A stretch of 64,000 bases of DNA from Flavobacterium sp. KJJ (GCF_000708595.2 NZ_JARP01000009.1:1-64000); one strand, 5' to 3'; shown: positions 35,181 to 45,022, counted from the first letter of the stretch. The notes: a model not told the origin generated them from the sequence alone. Translations and numbers: made by a program.

Positions 35181-37592
35181 ATGATAACAGAAAAAAGCAA
35201 TACTACATTAACATTTGAAGATTTCAAAATTGAGGTATTGAACGACTACAAAATTGCAGTAACTAGCCGTGAATGTAGTCTTTTAGGTCGTAAAGAAGTT
35301 TTAACGGGAAAAGCTAAATTTGGAATATTTGGTGACGGAAAAGAAGTGCCGCAGCTTGCAATGGCAAAAGCCTTTAAAAATGGAGATTTTCGTTCTGGAT
35401 ATTATCGCGATCAAACTTTTATGATGGCGATTGGAGAATTAACACCAAAACAATTTTTCGCAGGTTTATACGGTCATACCGATTTAGAATTTGATCCAAT
35501 GTCAGCAGGAAGACAAATGGGAGGACACTTTGTAACGCACAGTCTAAACGAAGACGGATCTTGGAAAGACTTAACAAAACAAAAAAATTCAAGTTCAGAT
35601 ATATCTCCTACAGCAGGACAAATGCCAAGATTATTGGGATTAGCGCAGGCTTCTAAAATTTATAGAAATGTTGACGGTATTACTACGAAAGACAAATTTT
35701 CTGTAAATGGAAATGAAGTAGCCTGGGGAACAATTGGAAATGCAAGTACTTCTGAAGGTTTGTTTTTTGAAACCATAAATGCTGCCGGAGTTTTACAAGT
35801 TCCGATGGTCATGAGTGTTTGGGATGACGAATACGGAATTTCTGTTCACGCAAAACATCAGACTACAAAAGAAAACATCTCTGAAATTCTAAAAGGCTAT
35901 CAACGTGATGAAGATTCAAAAGGTTATGATATTTTTAGAGTTAAAGGCTGGGATTATGCTGAGCTGGTTTCAACTTACGAAAGAGCCGGCGCCATTGCAC
36001 GCGAGGAACATATTCCGGTTTTAATACACGTAAACGAATTAACACAGCCACAAGGACACTCCACTTCAGGTTCTCACGAACGTTATAAAAACGCAGAAAG
36101 ATTAGCTTGGGAAAGAGATTTTGACTGTATCCGCCAAATGCGTTTATGGATGATTGCTATTAATATTGCATCGCCAGAAGAATTATCAGAAATTGATTTT
36201 GAAATAAAAAAAGAAGTTCTTGAAGCTAAAAAAGAAGCTTGGAATTCTTTCATCAATCCGATAATTGAAGATCAAAAAAATCTTTTGTCTTTATTGGAAC
36301 AGATTGCTGAAGCAAGCATCAATCACAAAGAAAAAATCAGAACTTATATAAAAGAGTTAAGCGCTATAAAATCGCCTTTAAAAAAGGAAATGCTTGCGAT
36401 AGCAAGAAAGATATTGCGTTTTATTGAAGTTCCAAACAGTAAAGTAATTCTATCAAAATGGATTACAGATTATATTGGAGTTACACAGCCAAGATTTAGC
36501 AGTAATTTACATTCTGAGTCTGATAAAAATGTGTTTTCTGTGCAAAAAGTACTTCCGAAATATGCCGAAAATGCCAAAGCAGATATCGATGGAAGAATGC
36601 TTTTACGCGATAATTTTGACGCTATTTTTACAAAATATCCAGAAACTTTAATTTTTGGTGAAGATGTTGGAAATATTGGAGATGTAAACCAAGGTCTAGA
36701 AGGCATGCAGGAAAAATACGGAGAACTTCGTGTTGCCGATGTCGGAATTCGTGAAGCAACTATTATTGGTCAGGGGATTGGAATGGCTTTGAGAGGTTTG
36801 CGCCCAATTGCTGAAATTCAGTATTTAGATTATTTATTGTACGCTATTCAGATCATGAGTGACGATTTGGCTACATTGCAGTATAGAACTGTTGGCAAAC
36901 AAAAAGCACCCTTAATTATCAGAACTCGTGGGCACCGTTTAGAAGGTATCTGGCATTCTGGTTCTCCGATGGGAATGATTATCAATGCTATTAGAGGTAT
37001 TCATGTTTTGGTACCGAGAAATATGACTCAGGCGGCAGGATTTTACAATTCGCTTTTAGAATGTGACGAACCAGCTTTAGTTATCGAATGTTTGAATGGA
37101 TATCGTTTAAAAGAAAAAACGCCTTTAAATTTTGGTGAGTTTAAAACGCCAATTGGTGTTGTAGAAACATTAAGAGAAGGATCAGATATTACTTTGGTTT
37201 CGTACGGATCAACTTTAAGATTAGTTGAACAAGCTGCAACCGAATTATTAGATTTAGGAATAGACTGCGAAATTATAGACGTTCAATCTCTGCTTCCGTT
37301 TGATGTTAATAAAGACATTGTAAAAAGTATTGCCAAAACAAATCGTCTTTTAGTCATCGACGAAGATGTTCCTGGCGGAGCTTCAGCTTTCATTTTACAG
37401 CAAATTCTAGAAGAGCAGGATGCTTATAAATATTTAGACAGCAAACCACAGACTCTAGCTGCAAAAGCACACAGGCCAGCTTACGGAACTGATGGTGATT
37501 ATTTCTCTAAACCTTCTGCTGAAGATATTTTCGAGAAAGTATATGATATGATGCACGAAGTTAATCCTTCTAAGTTTCCTAGTTTATACTAA
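35181..37592 (+). CDS. fused 2-oxoacid dehydrogenase E1 alpha/beta subunit
   Basis: This 803-aa thiamine-diphosphate enzyme is of the branched-chain or pyruvate type. The alpha part (about 1-400) has GTIGNASTSEGLFFETINAA and WDDEYGISVHAK where classical E1 proteins have GDG...NN; Asn replaces the metal-binding Asp. The beta part (about 460-803) has FGEDVGNIGDVNQGLEG, the transketolase core and the C-terminal domain with VDVQSLLPFD-like IDVQSLLPFDVN. Fusion of the two subunits is common in Bacteroidota. It decarboxylates a 2-oxoacid and passes the acyl group to an E2 encoded elsewhere. A hairpin terminator follows immediately. Confidence 0.9.
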   Translation: MITEKSNTTLTFEDFKIEVLNDYKIAVTSRECSLLGRKEVLTGKAKFGIFGDGKEVPQLAMAKAFKNGDFRSGYYRDQTFMMAIGELTPKQFFAGLYGHTDLEFDPMSAGRQMGGHFVTHSLNEDGSWKDLTKQKNSSSDISPTAGQMPRLLGLAQASKIYRNVDGITTKDKFSVNGNEVAWGTIGNASTSEGLFFETINAAGVLQVPMVMSVWDDEYGISVHAKHQTTKENISEILKGYQRDEDSKGYDIFRVKGWDYAELVSTYERAGAIAREEHIPVLIHVNELTQPQGHSTSGSHERYKNAERLAWERDFDCIRQMRLWMIAINIASPEELSEIDFEIKKEVLEAKKEAWNSFINPIIEDQKNLLSLLEQIAEASINHKEKIRTYIKELSAIKSPLKKEMLAIARKILRFIEVPNSKVILSKWITDYIGVTQPRFSSNLHSESDKNVFSVQKVLPKYAENAKADIDGRMLLRDNFDAIFTKYPETLIFGEDVGNIGDVNQGLEGMQEKYGELRVADVGIREATIIGQGIGMALRGLRPIAEIQYLDYLLYAIQIMSDDLATLQYRTVGKQKAPLIIRTRGHRLEGIWHSGSPMGMIINAIRGIHVLVPRNMTQAAGFYNSLLECDEPALVIECLNGYRLKEKTPLNFGEFKTPIGVVETLREGSDITLVSYGSTLRLVEQAATELLDLGIDCEIIDVQSLLPFDVNKDIVKSIAKTNRLLVIDEDVPGGASAFILQQILEEQDAYKYLDSKPQTLAAKAHRPAYGTDGDYFSKPSAEDIFEKVYDMMHEVNPSKFPSLY

Positions 37593-37615
37593 GATTTAGA
37601 ATGTTTTAGATATTA

Positions 37616-37645
37616 AAAAAGCTCCAAATATTTGGAGCTTTTTGT
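37616..37645 (+). terminator. rho-independent terminator of the E1 gene
   Basis: AAAAAGCTCCAAA and TTTGGAGCTTTTT form a perfect 13-bp stem with a 2-nt centre, followed by more T. It is 23 bp after the stop codon. Confidence 0.9.
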
Positions 37646-37667
37646 TTTTATATACACAAAGTTAGAG

Positions 37668-37732
37668 TCATTGCGAGGAACGAAGCAATCTCCCTATAAT
37701 TTGAACTTAGCAAATGAGATTGCTTGCAATGA
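37668..37732. repeat. palindromic intergenic repeat (TCATTGCGAGGAACGAAGCA type)
   Basis: TCATTGCGAGGAACGAAGCA with ATCTC on one side and GAGATTGCTT with GCAATGA on the other form an imperfect inverted repeat. This word family is scattered through many bacterial genomes as small palindromic repeats. The adjacent 37733-37788 holds another repeat type (AATCCGTTT, AATCCGTTTTATCCGTGTC). Confidence 0.7.
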
Positions 37733-37788
37733 AATAAAAATCCGTTTAAATCAGCGTCTTCGCGAAAGCGAATCCGTTTTATCCGTGT

Positions 37789-38523
37789 CTAAATATCACG
37801 TAACATTGCTCGAGCTCTTTCTAAATCCTCTGCAGTATCAATCCCAATTCCTACATGAGTTGTTTCGACCATTTTAATTCGTTTTCCGAATTCTAAATAA
37901 CGTAACTGCTCTAACTTCTCAGAAGCTTCTAAAGATTTCATTGGAAGGCTGTAAAAGTCTAATAGAGCTTGTTTTCTAAAAGCATAAATTCCGATGTGCT
38001 GAAAATAACGAACTCCAACATTTTTATCTCTTGGATATGGAATTACAGAACGTGAAAAATACAAGGCAAACTGCGATTGATCTACCACAACTTTTACATT
38101 ATTTGGATTATTGATTTCGTCTTCATCTTTGATTTCTCGCATTAATGAGGCCAGATCAATCTTCTTATCTTCATCGTTTCTAAAAACAGATAAAACCTTC
38201 TCTAATGGTCCAGATTCTGTAAAAGGTTCATCGCCTTGAACATTCACTACAATATCAACATCAAGACTCATTACCGCTTCTGCAATTCGGTCGCTTCCAG
38301 ATTCGTGTTCTTTAATGCTCATAATGGCTTTTCCGCCATTCGAAACGATTTCATTAAAGATTAAATCTGAATCCGTTACAACAAAAACATCATCAAATAA
38401 ATTTGTAGCAACTGAGGCTTCATAAGTTCTTAGAATTACAGTTTTACCTCCCAAATCCTGCATTAATTTGGCAGGAAAACGTGTTGATGCATATCGCGCC
38501 GGAATTACAGCTATTATTTTCAT
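37789..38523 (-). CDS. kdsB: 3-deoxy-manno-octulosonate cytidylyltransferase KdsB
   Basis: This 244-aa enzyme activates KDO to CMP-KDO for lipopolysaccharide core assembly. Signatures are MKIIAVIPARYASTRFPAKL at the N-terminus, VVTDSDLIFNEI, the central NVQGDEPF and IGIYAFRKQALLDF. The start was placed at the ATG encoding this conserved N-terminus (38523); the frame can be read 19 codons further upstream into repeat DNA, which is not conserved sequence. Upstream lies an intergenic repeat and the ygiD gene in the same orientation. Confidence 0.96.
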   Translation of the reverse strand: MKIIAVIPARYASTRFPAKLMQDLGGKTVILRTYEASVATNLFDDVFVVTDSDLIFNEIVSNGGKAIMSIKEHESGSDRIAEAVMSLDVDIVVNVQGDEPFTESGPLEKVLSVFRNDEDKKIDLASLMREIKDEDEINNPNNVKVVVDQSQFALYFSRSVIPYPRDKNVGVRYFQHIGIYAFRKQALLDFYSLPMKSLEASEKLEQLRYLEFGKRIKMVETTHVGIGIDTAEDLERARAMLRDI

Positions 38524-38539
38524 TCTACTATTTTTAAAT

Positions 38540-38640
38540 TTATTTTTCTCTGCGAATCTTTGTGAAAGACTTTGTGTCACTTTGCGTTATAACTTTACCA
38601 CAGAGATGCACAGAGTTTTGACAGAAATTCTCAAAGTTTT
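38540..38640. repeat. intergenic repeat with CACAGAG and TTTGCG words
   Basis: This segment holds TCTGCGAATCTTTGTGAAAG, CTTTGTGTCACTTTGCG and CCACAGAGATGCACAGAG. Such degenerate word repeats are typical of flavobacterial spacers. No gene is present. Similar spacers occur at 39484-39545 (CACGAATT and AATTCGTG) and 49150-49210. Confidence 0.55.
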
Positions 38641-38641
38641 T

Positions 38642-39472
38642 TTACATCAATTTAACTGAAGTCATACTTAATGAACCTGCCAGTAATTTATCATTAAACA
38701 GACTTAAATCATCAGCTTTATCTTTTAATCCTAACGTATACAATAACGGAAGATAATGTTCGGGTGTTGGAACTGCCAATTGAATGGCTTTATTCAATTT
38801 TTCAAAATCAATTAAAGGTTGGAAATTTCCATCAAGCAAATAATTATTCACAGTTTCACGAGCTTCAATTGCCCAATTGTAACCGTAATTGTCTTTATCA
38901 AAATTTCTGAAATCGACCATTCTAAGATTGTGGATAATATTTCCGCTTCCAATAATCAAAACGCCCTTATAACGTAATGCTTGCAGTTTCTGTGCCAATT
39001 CAAAATGGTATTGGCCAGATTTCGTATAATCGATACTTAATTGAATTACAGGAACATTTGCTTCTGGATACAAATGTTTAATGACGCTCCAAGCACCGTG
39101 ATCTAAACCCCAATGTTCATCTAATTCGACCATTACAGGATCTAGGATTTTCTGTGTTTCAACCGCTAATTCCGGACTCCCTTTTGCTGGATATTGAACA
39201 TCAAAAAGGGCCTGCGGAAAACCTCCAAAATCATGAATTGTTCTCGGCATTTCCATTGCAGTAACTTTTGTTCCATTTGTAAACCAGTGCGCCGAAATAC
39301 ACAAAATCGCATTTGGCTGTGGCAATGTTTTAGCCAAATTGCGAAAACCAGCTACAAACTGATTTTCTTCAATTGCATTCATCGGACTGCCGTGTCCTAA
39401 AAACAAAACCGGCATTTTATCGGTATTCGAAAACATTGATGAAATCGAATGTAGGTCGTTTAGTGTTGTCAT
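38642..39472 (-). CDS. ygiD: 4,5-DOPA-extradiol-dioxygenase-like protein YgiD
   Basis: The 276-aa protein belongs to the class III extradiol ring-cleavage dioxygenases (LigB superfamily). It has VLFLGHGSPMNAIE, CISAHWFTNGTKVTAM, and DHGAWSVIKHLYPEANVPV, which carry the metal-binding His residues, and later GSGNIIHNLR. E. coli YgiD opens the ring of L-DOPA; the physiological substrate in this organism is unknown. There is no signal peptide. It is upstream of kdsB on the same strand, separated by 118 bp of repeat DNA. Confidence 0.93.
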   Translation of the reverse strand: MTTLNDLHSISSMFSNTDKMPVLFLGHGSPMNAIEENQFVAGFRNLAKTLPQPNAILCISAHWFTNGTKVTAMEMPRTIHDFGGFPQALFDVQYPAKGSPELAVETQKILDPVMVELDEHWGLDHGAWSVIKHLYPEANVPVIQLSIDYTKSGQYHFELAQKLQALRYKGVLIIGSGNIIHNLRMVDFRNFDKDNYGYNWAIEARETVNNYLLDGNFQPLIDFEKLNKAIQLAVPTPEHYLPLLYTLGLKDKADDLSLFNDKLLAGSLSMTSVKLM

Positions 39473-39561
39473 TGTTATACTATTTAAAACACGAATTTTA
39501 CAGATTTACACAAATCTTGATCTTAAATAATTCGTGCTAATTAGTGGACTTAGTAGTGTTT

Positions 39562-40986
39562 TTACTCCTCAAAACTTTCGTCTTTAAATCCTATCAAATA
39601 TAATTTATTTTTGGCACGAGTCATAGCTGTGTATAACCATCTGATGTAATCGCGATCGATTCCGTTTGGCAAGTACGGCTGTTCTACAAAAACGGTATTC
39701 CACTGCCCTCCCTGCGATTTATGACATGTAATGGCGTAGGAAAATTTCACCTGCAATCCGTTAAAATATTCGTTTTCTTTTACTTTTTGAAACTTCTTGT
39801 ATTTTGTTGTTTCGTCTTCATAATCTTTCATCACTTCTTCATACAAACGATTTGATTCTTCGTAAGTTAAAGACGGTGATTCGCTTTTAATGGTGTCTAA
39901 TAATAAAACCGTCTCAAAAGGTTTCTGATCGGGATAATCGACCATTCTAATTTTTACTTTTGCGAAATTAAATCCATATAATTCTTTAATTCCAAAGAGT
40001 TCTAAAACTTCTATAATATCTCCATTGGCAATAAAACCGGCGACGTCAGTTTCTTTTAGCCAGAAATAATTATTTTTCACTACCATCAAAAAATCGCCAA
40101 CAGAAAGTTCGCTTTCTTTAAACAAAATCCTTGTTCTGATTTGTTCATTATACTGATTTGCACGTTTGTTCGAACGCACAATAAAAGCCGTATCTTCAAT
40201 ACTATAATTACTGTAAGCTGTATTTATCGCATCCTGAATATCGTAACCGTCTGTCAGGCGAACAATATCTTTAAACTTTTTCACATTGAATTTAAACTCT
40301 GTAATAAAGCTTTCTTTCAATAATTCACGAAGTTCTGTTGCGTTGAATAAAATTCCAGAATTTTCTTCCTGGCGCATTACTTCATCTAATTCTATATGTT
40401 CAATTTCTTTATTGTAATGAATACCTAATGTTTGAACATCTAAAGCCGGACTAATATCTAAATTAACAGGAGGCAACTGTGCCGTATCTCCCAAAAGAAT
40501 CATTTTGCAATTGGTTCCAGAATAAACATACTGAATCAAATCATCTAAAAGCGATCCGTTATCGTACAATTTAGAATCTGAATTGCTATCTGAAATCATC
40601 GAAGCTTCATCGACGATAAAAATGGTGTTTTTATGTTTGTTTAATTGTTTGGTAAAAGCCACGCCTCCACCAGCTGATTTTTTAGGGAAGTATATTTTTT
40701 TATGAATCGTAAATGCGGGTGTATTCGAGTAATTTGCAATTACTTTTGCCGCTCGTCCGGTTGGTGCCAGCAAAACAAACTTTTTATTAATATCTCCCAG
40801 ATTATTTACAATAGTCGAAATCACAGTAGTTTTTCCTGTTCCTGCATATCCTTTCAGTACAAAAATAGTATCATTATGCGTATCGGTAAGGAAAATAGCA
40901 ATTTTTTGAAAAAAAATATCCTGTTTGTAAGTGGGAGCAAATGGAAATCTTTTTTGTAAAACGCCGTAAAACAGGGATGAATTCAT
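39562..40986 (-). CDS. RecD/PIF1-like ATP-dependent DNA helicase
   Basis: This 474-aa superfamily 1 helicase has Walker A GYAGTGKTTV (about 46-55), Walker B FIVDEASM, LLGDTAQLPPV (motif III), the UvrD_C_2 segment FSYAITCHKSQGGQWNTVFV and motif VI WLYTAMTRAKNKLYLI. It resembles RecD2-type proteins but lacks their long N-terminal extension. The start at 40986 (MNSSLFYGVLQKRF) was chosen; the extra 18 codons upstream begin at a non-conserved segment. No recB or recC is adjacent. It probably works in DNA repair or recombination. Confidence 0.9.
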   Translation of the reverse strand: MNSSLFYGVLQKRFPFAPTYKQDIFFQKIAIFLTDTHNDTIFVLKGYAGTGKTTVISTIVNNLGDINKKFVLLAPTGRAAKVIANYSNTPAFTIHKKIYFPKKSAGGGVAFTKQLNKHKNTIFIVDEASMISDSNSDSKLYDNGSLLDDLIQYVYSGTNCKMILLGDTAQLPPVNLDISPALDVQTLGIHYNKEIEHIELDEVMRQEENSGILFNATELRELLKESFITEFKFNVKKFKDIVRLTDGYDIQDAINTAYSNYSIEDTAFIVRSNKRANQYNEQIRTRILFKESELSVGDFLMVVKNNYFWLKETDVAGFIANGDIIEVLELFGIKELYGFNFAKVKIRMVDYPDQKPFETVLLLDTIKSESPSLTYEESNRLYEEVMKDYEDETTKYKKFQKVKENEYFNGLQVKFSYAITCHKSQGGQWNTVFVEQPYLPNGIDRDYIRWLYTAMTRAKNKLYLIGFKDESFEE

Positions 40987-41186
40987 AGGGTTAAATTGAA
41001 ATACAAAGTACGGTTTTTTAAACGGTATTGTCAACGTCAATTTAATTTAAACCATATAAGAAATACAAGTTAATTTAAGGTCAAATCGAATCAACCGGAA
41101 TTTAATATGAACTTATATTGCTCATATAGTAAAGAAAACTTAACCCTATTTTAAAATGCAATTGAAATTGTTTTTTGAAATTGCAA

Positions 41187-41218
41187 TTGTAATAGTTCCT
41201 TTTTAATTTGTAAGTTTG
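41187..41218 (+). promoter_or_regulatory. promoter of the DUF3822-rsmD operon (TTG-N21-TAAGTTTG)
   Basis: TTG (41187-41189) and TAAGTTTG (41211-41218) are separated by 21 nt, fitting the Bacteroidota consensus. The start codon is 51 bp downstream. Confidence 0.5.
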
Positions 41219-41269
41219 TAATCGCCTTAAATTCTTTCTTGTAAAACAGGTAACGAATTGTAAATCAAT

Positions 41270-42091
41270 ATGTCATTGCAAAATACTAACATCACTTCAA
41301 AAAATTACAAAAAACTTTCTATTCAGGTTTCTTTGACCGGATTGTCGTTTTGTTGTTTTGATACTTTAAATAATACGATTACTACTTTAAAAGAAATTAA
41401 TTTCGATACTTTTCATAAAGCAACTAAAATTGAAGAATTGTTTGGAGATGCTTTCAACAATCATCCTGAATTAAAAGATACTTACGACGAAATTTTAGTT
41501 ATCCACAATAACAATCTTTCGACTTTTGTACCAACGGCCTTGTTTGATGAAAATTATCTGGGAAGCTATCTACAATACAATACAAAGGTTTTTGAAACTG
41601 ATTTTTTTGCTTACGACCAAGTTTCTAATTATCAAATGAATGCGGTTTATATTCCGTATGTCAATATCAATAATTTTTTTATTGATCAGTTTGGTGCTTT
41701 CGATTACAAACATGCCAACAGTATTTTGGTAGAGAAAATTTTAGATGCTTCTCGTAATAATGACGAAAAGAAAATGGTTGTCAATTTCAATAATGTACAT
41801 TTTGAAATTATAGTAGTACAAAATCAAAAACTGCTGTTATTCAATTCTTTTGAATATCAGACTCCAGAAGATTTTATTTATTACCTGCTTTTTACTGCCG
41901 AACAATTAAATTTAAATCCAGAGATTTTTCAACTTGAATTATTAGGCATTATTGACAAAAACGATCCTTTTTATGCCATCGCATACAAATACATTCGTAA
42001 TATATCCTTCTTGGATGTAAGCACTTTACAGCAAAAAAACAGCTTTTCAACTGCAGAAAATCAGAAACATTATATTTTATTTCAATCATGA
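41270..42091 (+). CDS. DUF3822 family protein
   Basis: The 273-aa cytoplasmic protein matches the Bacteroidota family DUF3822, which has an actin-like/ASKHA-type appearance but no known function. Recognisable segments are KLSIQVSLTGLSFCCFD near the N-terminus, YDEILVIHNNNLSTFVP, AVYIPYVNINNFFIDQFG and LLLFNSFEYQTPEDFIYYLL. Its stop overlaps the rsmD start by 4 bp (ATGA), so translation is coupled. The family's constant position before rsmD suggests, but does not prove, a link to ribosome assembly. Confidence 0.88.
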   Translation: MSLQNTNITSKNYKKLSIQVSLTGLSFCCFDTLNNTITTLKEINFDTFHKATKIEELFGDAFNNHPELKDTYDEILVIHNNNLSTFVPTALFDENYLGSYLQYNTKVFETDFFAYDQVSNYQMNAVYIPYVNINNFFIDQFGAFDYKHANSILVEKILDASRNNDEKKMVVNFNNVHFEIIVVQNQKLLLFNSFEYQTPEDFIYYLLFTAEQLNLNPEIFQLELLGIIDKNDPFYAIAYKYIRNISFLDVSTLQQKNSFSTAENQKHYILFQS

Positions 42092-42690
42092 GAATCATAT
42101 CAGGAAAATACAAAGGACGCCGCATTTTTCCACCAAAAAACCTTCCTGTAAGACCAACTACTGACATGAGTAAAGAAGCATTATTTAATGTTTTGAACAA
42201 TCATTTTAGTTTTGACAGCTTAAAGGTTTTGGATTTATTTTCGGGAACCGGCAATATCAGTTTTGAGTTCGCTTCACGCGGAAGCGCTCCAATCACATCT
42301 GTAGATGGCGATTTTGGATGCGTGAAATTTATCAAGCAAGTTTCATCAGAATACGATTTTGATATCGCTGCAACAAAAAGCGATGTTTTTAAATTTTTAG
42401 AAAACTGCAAAACTTCTTATGATATTATTTTTGCTGATCCTCCTTACGGATTAGATCAGGCAACTTTTGAAAAAATCGTTTTAACAGTTTTCGAAAGAGA
42501 TTTGCTTCATGAAGACGGCATGATGGTTATCGAACATTCAAAATATACCAAAATGGAACATTTAAGTAATTTTTCTTTTCAGAAAAGTTACGGAGGTTCT
42601 TTTTTCAGTTTCTTCGAATTGAACTCAACTGATGACGATGAAGAACTTCCTGGTTCTTCAATAAAAGTTACTGAAGAAGACGAAGGATAA
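42088..42690 (+). CDS. rsmD: 16S rRNA (guanine966-N2)-methyltransferase RsmD
   Basis: This is a 200-aa SAM-dependent methyltransferase acting on G966 (E. coli numbering) of 16S rRNA. Family signatures are MRIISGKYKGRRI at the N-terminus, RPTTDMSKEALFNVL, the SAM site VLDLFSGTGNISFEFASRG and the catalytic IIFADPPYGLDQ. The C-terminal about 20 residues are acidic (TDDDEELPGSS) and extra to the core. It overlaps the DUF3822 gene by 4 bp, and a bidirectional terminator follows. Confidence 0.96.
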   Translation: MRIISGKYKGRRIFPPKNLPVRPTTDMSKEALFNVLNNHFSFDSLKVLDLFSGTGNISFEFASRGSAPITSVDGDFGCVKFIKQVSSEYDFDIAATKSDVFKFLENCKTSYDIIFADPPYGLDQATFEKIVLTVFERDLLHEDGMMVIEHSKYTKMEHLSNFSFQKSYGGSFFSFFELNSTDDDEELPGSSIKVTEEDEG

Positions 42691-42708
42691 TAGCTGCTTT
42701 CAATTATA

Positions 42709-42739
42709 AAAAAATCCCTTGAAATTTAAGGGATTTTTT
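42709..42739. terminator. bidirectional terminator between rsmD and the outer-membrane barrel gene
   Basis: AAAAAATCCCTT pairs with AAGGGATTTTTT across a 7-nt loop. A and T tracts on both sides fit the convergent gene arrangement. Confidence 0.9.
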
Positions 42740-42742
42740 ATT

Positions 42743-44857
42743 TTATCTAATTCTGTTTTGATTTTCATCAATACTTTTTTCTATAAATTTTGTTTCTTTT
42801 ATTTTTCCAAAAGAATATTTTATTGCCAGAGAAATTTCCTGATTATCTACAACATACCTTGCTTTAGAATTAATTCCATTTATTGTAAATTGTTCTGTTT
42901 GAATATTATTTTTAAAAATATTATTGAAGCTTAAAGTACAATTCCAGTTCTTGAAAAAGGTTTTTGAAACCGCCATATCTACTACAAATCTTGGCGCTGT
43001 TTCAAAAACACCTGTATATTGTTTTGTTAATCCCCAAAAATTTAAAACCAGAGCATATTCTTTTGGAAGTTTAAATTCATTGGTTGAACTATAATACGAA
43101 TAAGGTTTAGAAGCAAGAAATACTGCCGAATCATCTTCAACCTTTTCTAAAATAAAAAGCAATGAATTCGTTGTTGTCCAGAGTTTATAGGAAAATGGCA
43201 ATGTAAAATCCACAGTAAATCCAGAACTTTTATCAAAATTTACATCCTTAAAAGTCATTATATTATTTTGATCATCAAAAGTAAAATTACTGTAAACAGG
43301 ATCTTTAGCTTTTGTAAAACTAAATTTAACCGACTTATCATGGTACTGAAAAGTAGTCGAAATTTCATTTATAATTGTGGGACCCAAATTGATATTTCTT
43401 GCATACAAAAAATAGGGATTAATGTAAGTTGAACCCTGACTTAAAGAGGAATAATTAGGCCGTGAAATACTTCTTGCATAGTTTACAGAAATACTTTTAA
43501 TGCTATCTAATGGAAAACTAAATTGTGCCTTCGGGAAAAAATTGGTGTAATTTTTATCTAATAAAGGCAATGCATCTGTTCTAAATTTTCCAATTACCTT
43601 TGAGTTTTCAATTCTGAAACCAAGAGAAAAATCGGCTTTTTTAATTTTTCCAGACAATTGCGTATATCCAGATAGATTTTCCTCTTTAAAATCATAATAA
43701 CTTAATTCATTTTGATTCGTTTCATTATAAAAAATCGAAATATCAGACTTAGAATCTACTGCTGAATACAATCCGCCAGCTTCTAATTTCATTTCGTTTT
43801 TGAATTTTTTCTCTGCATCTATTCTTCCTGAAAAATAATTAATCTGAAATTCTTGATCTCTGATTTGTGACAATTCAAATTGAGTGTCATTATAATTGTT
43901 ATTGACTTCAGTAAACAATCTCTGATCAAAATTAGAATACTGAAAACCAGTAAAAACTTGTGCATCGATAGATTTTATTTTCTTCTGATAATTTAAAAAT
44001 GTATTTACAAAATTCTTTTTGCTGTGATTGTCAGTATAAGTCACAACGTTATCTTCTTCATTTTTATTCTTATTATCCGTTATTGTATTGATTGGAAAAG
44101 TATCAGTTTGAAGCTTGCTATTTACGCTAAACGAAAAATAATCATCTTCATTTATTTTGTAAAACAAACCTGCACCAAAAACATATTGTTTTCTTTTTGT
44201 ATTAGCAGTTACATCGTATTTAGAAGCAATATCAACTGTTGGAATTTGATAATCAATGCTATGACTTTCCCACGGATTCAGACGATTGTAGTTGAAATTA
44301 GCTTTTAGCTCTAATTTGTTCTTTTTAAAACTAGAATTAAATCCGAGATAATTATTGTAGTTTTTCTTGAAAGATTCCACTTCAGAAATCTCTGTTTTAA
44401 AACTATCTTTTTTACTAAATTTTCTTGTAATTAAAATCACAACGCGACCTTCTGCTTCATATTTTGATGATGGATTCTGAATAATTTCTATTGTTTTTAT
44501 ATCGGTGACAGACAAAACATTCAAGTCATTTATGCCAGCTTTTTGATTGTCAATATAAATTAACGGATTTCCTTTACCAACAACTGAAATACTTTCTCTG
44601 TCAGCGCTAATTTGAACTGTAGGTAATTTTGCTAATAAATCGACTGTATTTGGAATGGAATTGTAGATAGAATTAGATATATCAACTTTAATATTTCCGT
44701 TGTTATTCTTAAATGTTTTTTTGTTTTGAGAAATTACAACTTCATTTAACTGGTTTGAAATACTGTCTTTTTGAGTTTCTGCTTGTGCATTTGCAAATAG
44801 AGAAAACAGAAAAAGCCAAAGTAGCAGGAAAAGTTTGAAAGGCAAATAAATGTTCAT
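42743..44857 (-). CDS. TonB-dependent-receptor-like outer-membrane beta-barrel protein
   Basis: The 704-aa protein has a signal peptide (to about residue 26, ANAQAE). A plug-like domain (about 35-145) contains LNEVVISQNKKTFKNN and SIPNTVDLLAKLPTV, then IDNQKAG and IEIIQNPSSKYEAEG. A large barrel with repeated aromatic strands follows. It fits the Bacteroidota outer membrane beta-barrel family (OMP_b-brl_3), which resembles TonB receptors but lacks the N-terminal carboxypeptidase-like domain. The ligand is unknown. It is divergent from a two-component system 293 bp away, which may control it. Confidence 0.88.
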   Translation of the reverse strand: MNIYLPFKLFLLLWLFLFSLFANAQAETQKDSISNQLNEVVISQNKKTFKNNNGNIKVDISNSIYNSIPNTVDLLAKLPTVQISADRESISVVGKGNPLIYIDNQKAGINDLNVLSVTDIKTIEIIQNPSSKYEAEGRVVILITRKFSKKDSFKTEISEVESFKKNYNNYLGFNSSFKKNKLELKANFNYNRLNPWESHSIDYQIPTVDIASKYDVTANTKRKQYVFGAGLFYKINEDDYFSFSVNSKLQTDTFPINTITDNKNKNEEDNVVTYTDNHSKKNFVNTFLNYQKKIKSIDAQVFTGFQYSNFDQRLFTEVNNNYNDTQFELSQIRDQEFQINYFSGRIDAEKKFKNEMKLEAGGLYSAVDSKSDISIFYNETNQNELSYYDFKEENLSGYTQLSGKIKKADFSLGFRIENSKVIGKFRTDALPLLDKNYTNFFPKAQFSFPLDSIKSISVNYARSISRPNYSSLSQGSTYINPYFLYARNINLGPTIINEISTTFQYHDKSVKFSFTKAKDPVYSNFTFDDQNNIMTFKDVNFDKSSGFTVDFTLPFSYKLWTTTNSLLFILEKVEDDSAVFLASKPYSYYSSTNEFKLPKEYALVLNFWGLTKQYTGVFETAPRFVVDMAVSKTFFKNWNCTLSFNNIFKNNIQTEQFTINGINSKARYVVDNQEISLAIKYSFGKIKETKFIEKSIDENQNRIR

Positions 44858-45022
44858 TTTATGAGTAGATTTTTTGATTTAGTCAATGCAAAAATGCTTC
44901 TAAAAAAGAGTTGCGAAAGTTAATTGAAGGTTAATGCGGCGTTAACGCGCCAATTGTATTACAAAAGCATTATTTTTGAATCGAGAAATGGCACGTAGAT
45001 TTTATAGATTGCTATGCATAAG

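Noticed and set aside
38524..38580. N-terminal extension of KdsB by 19 residues
   Set aside because: The extension lies in repeat-like spacer DNA; the conserved family N-terminus begins at the downstream ATG.
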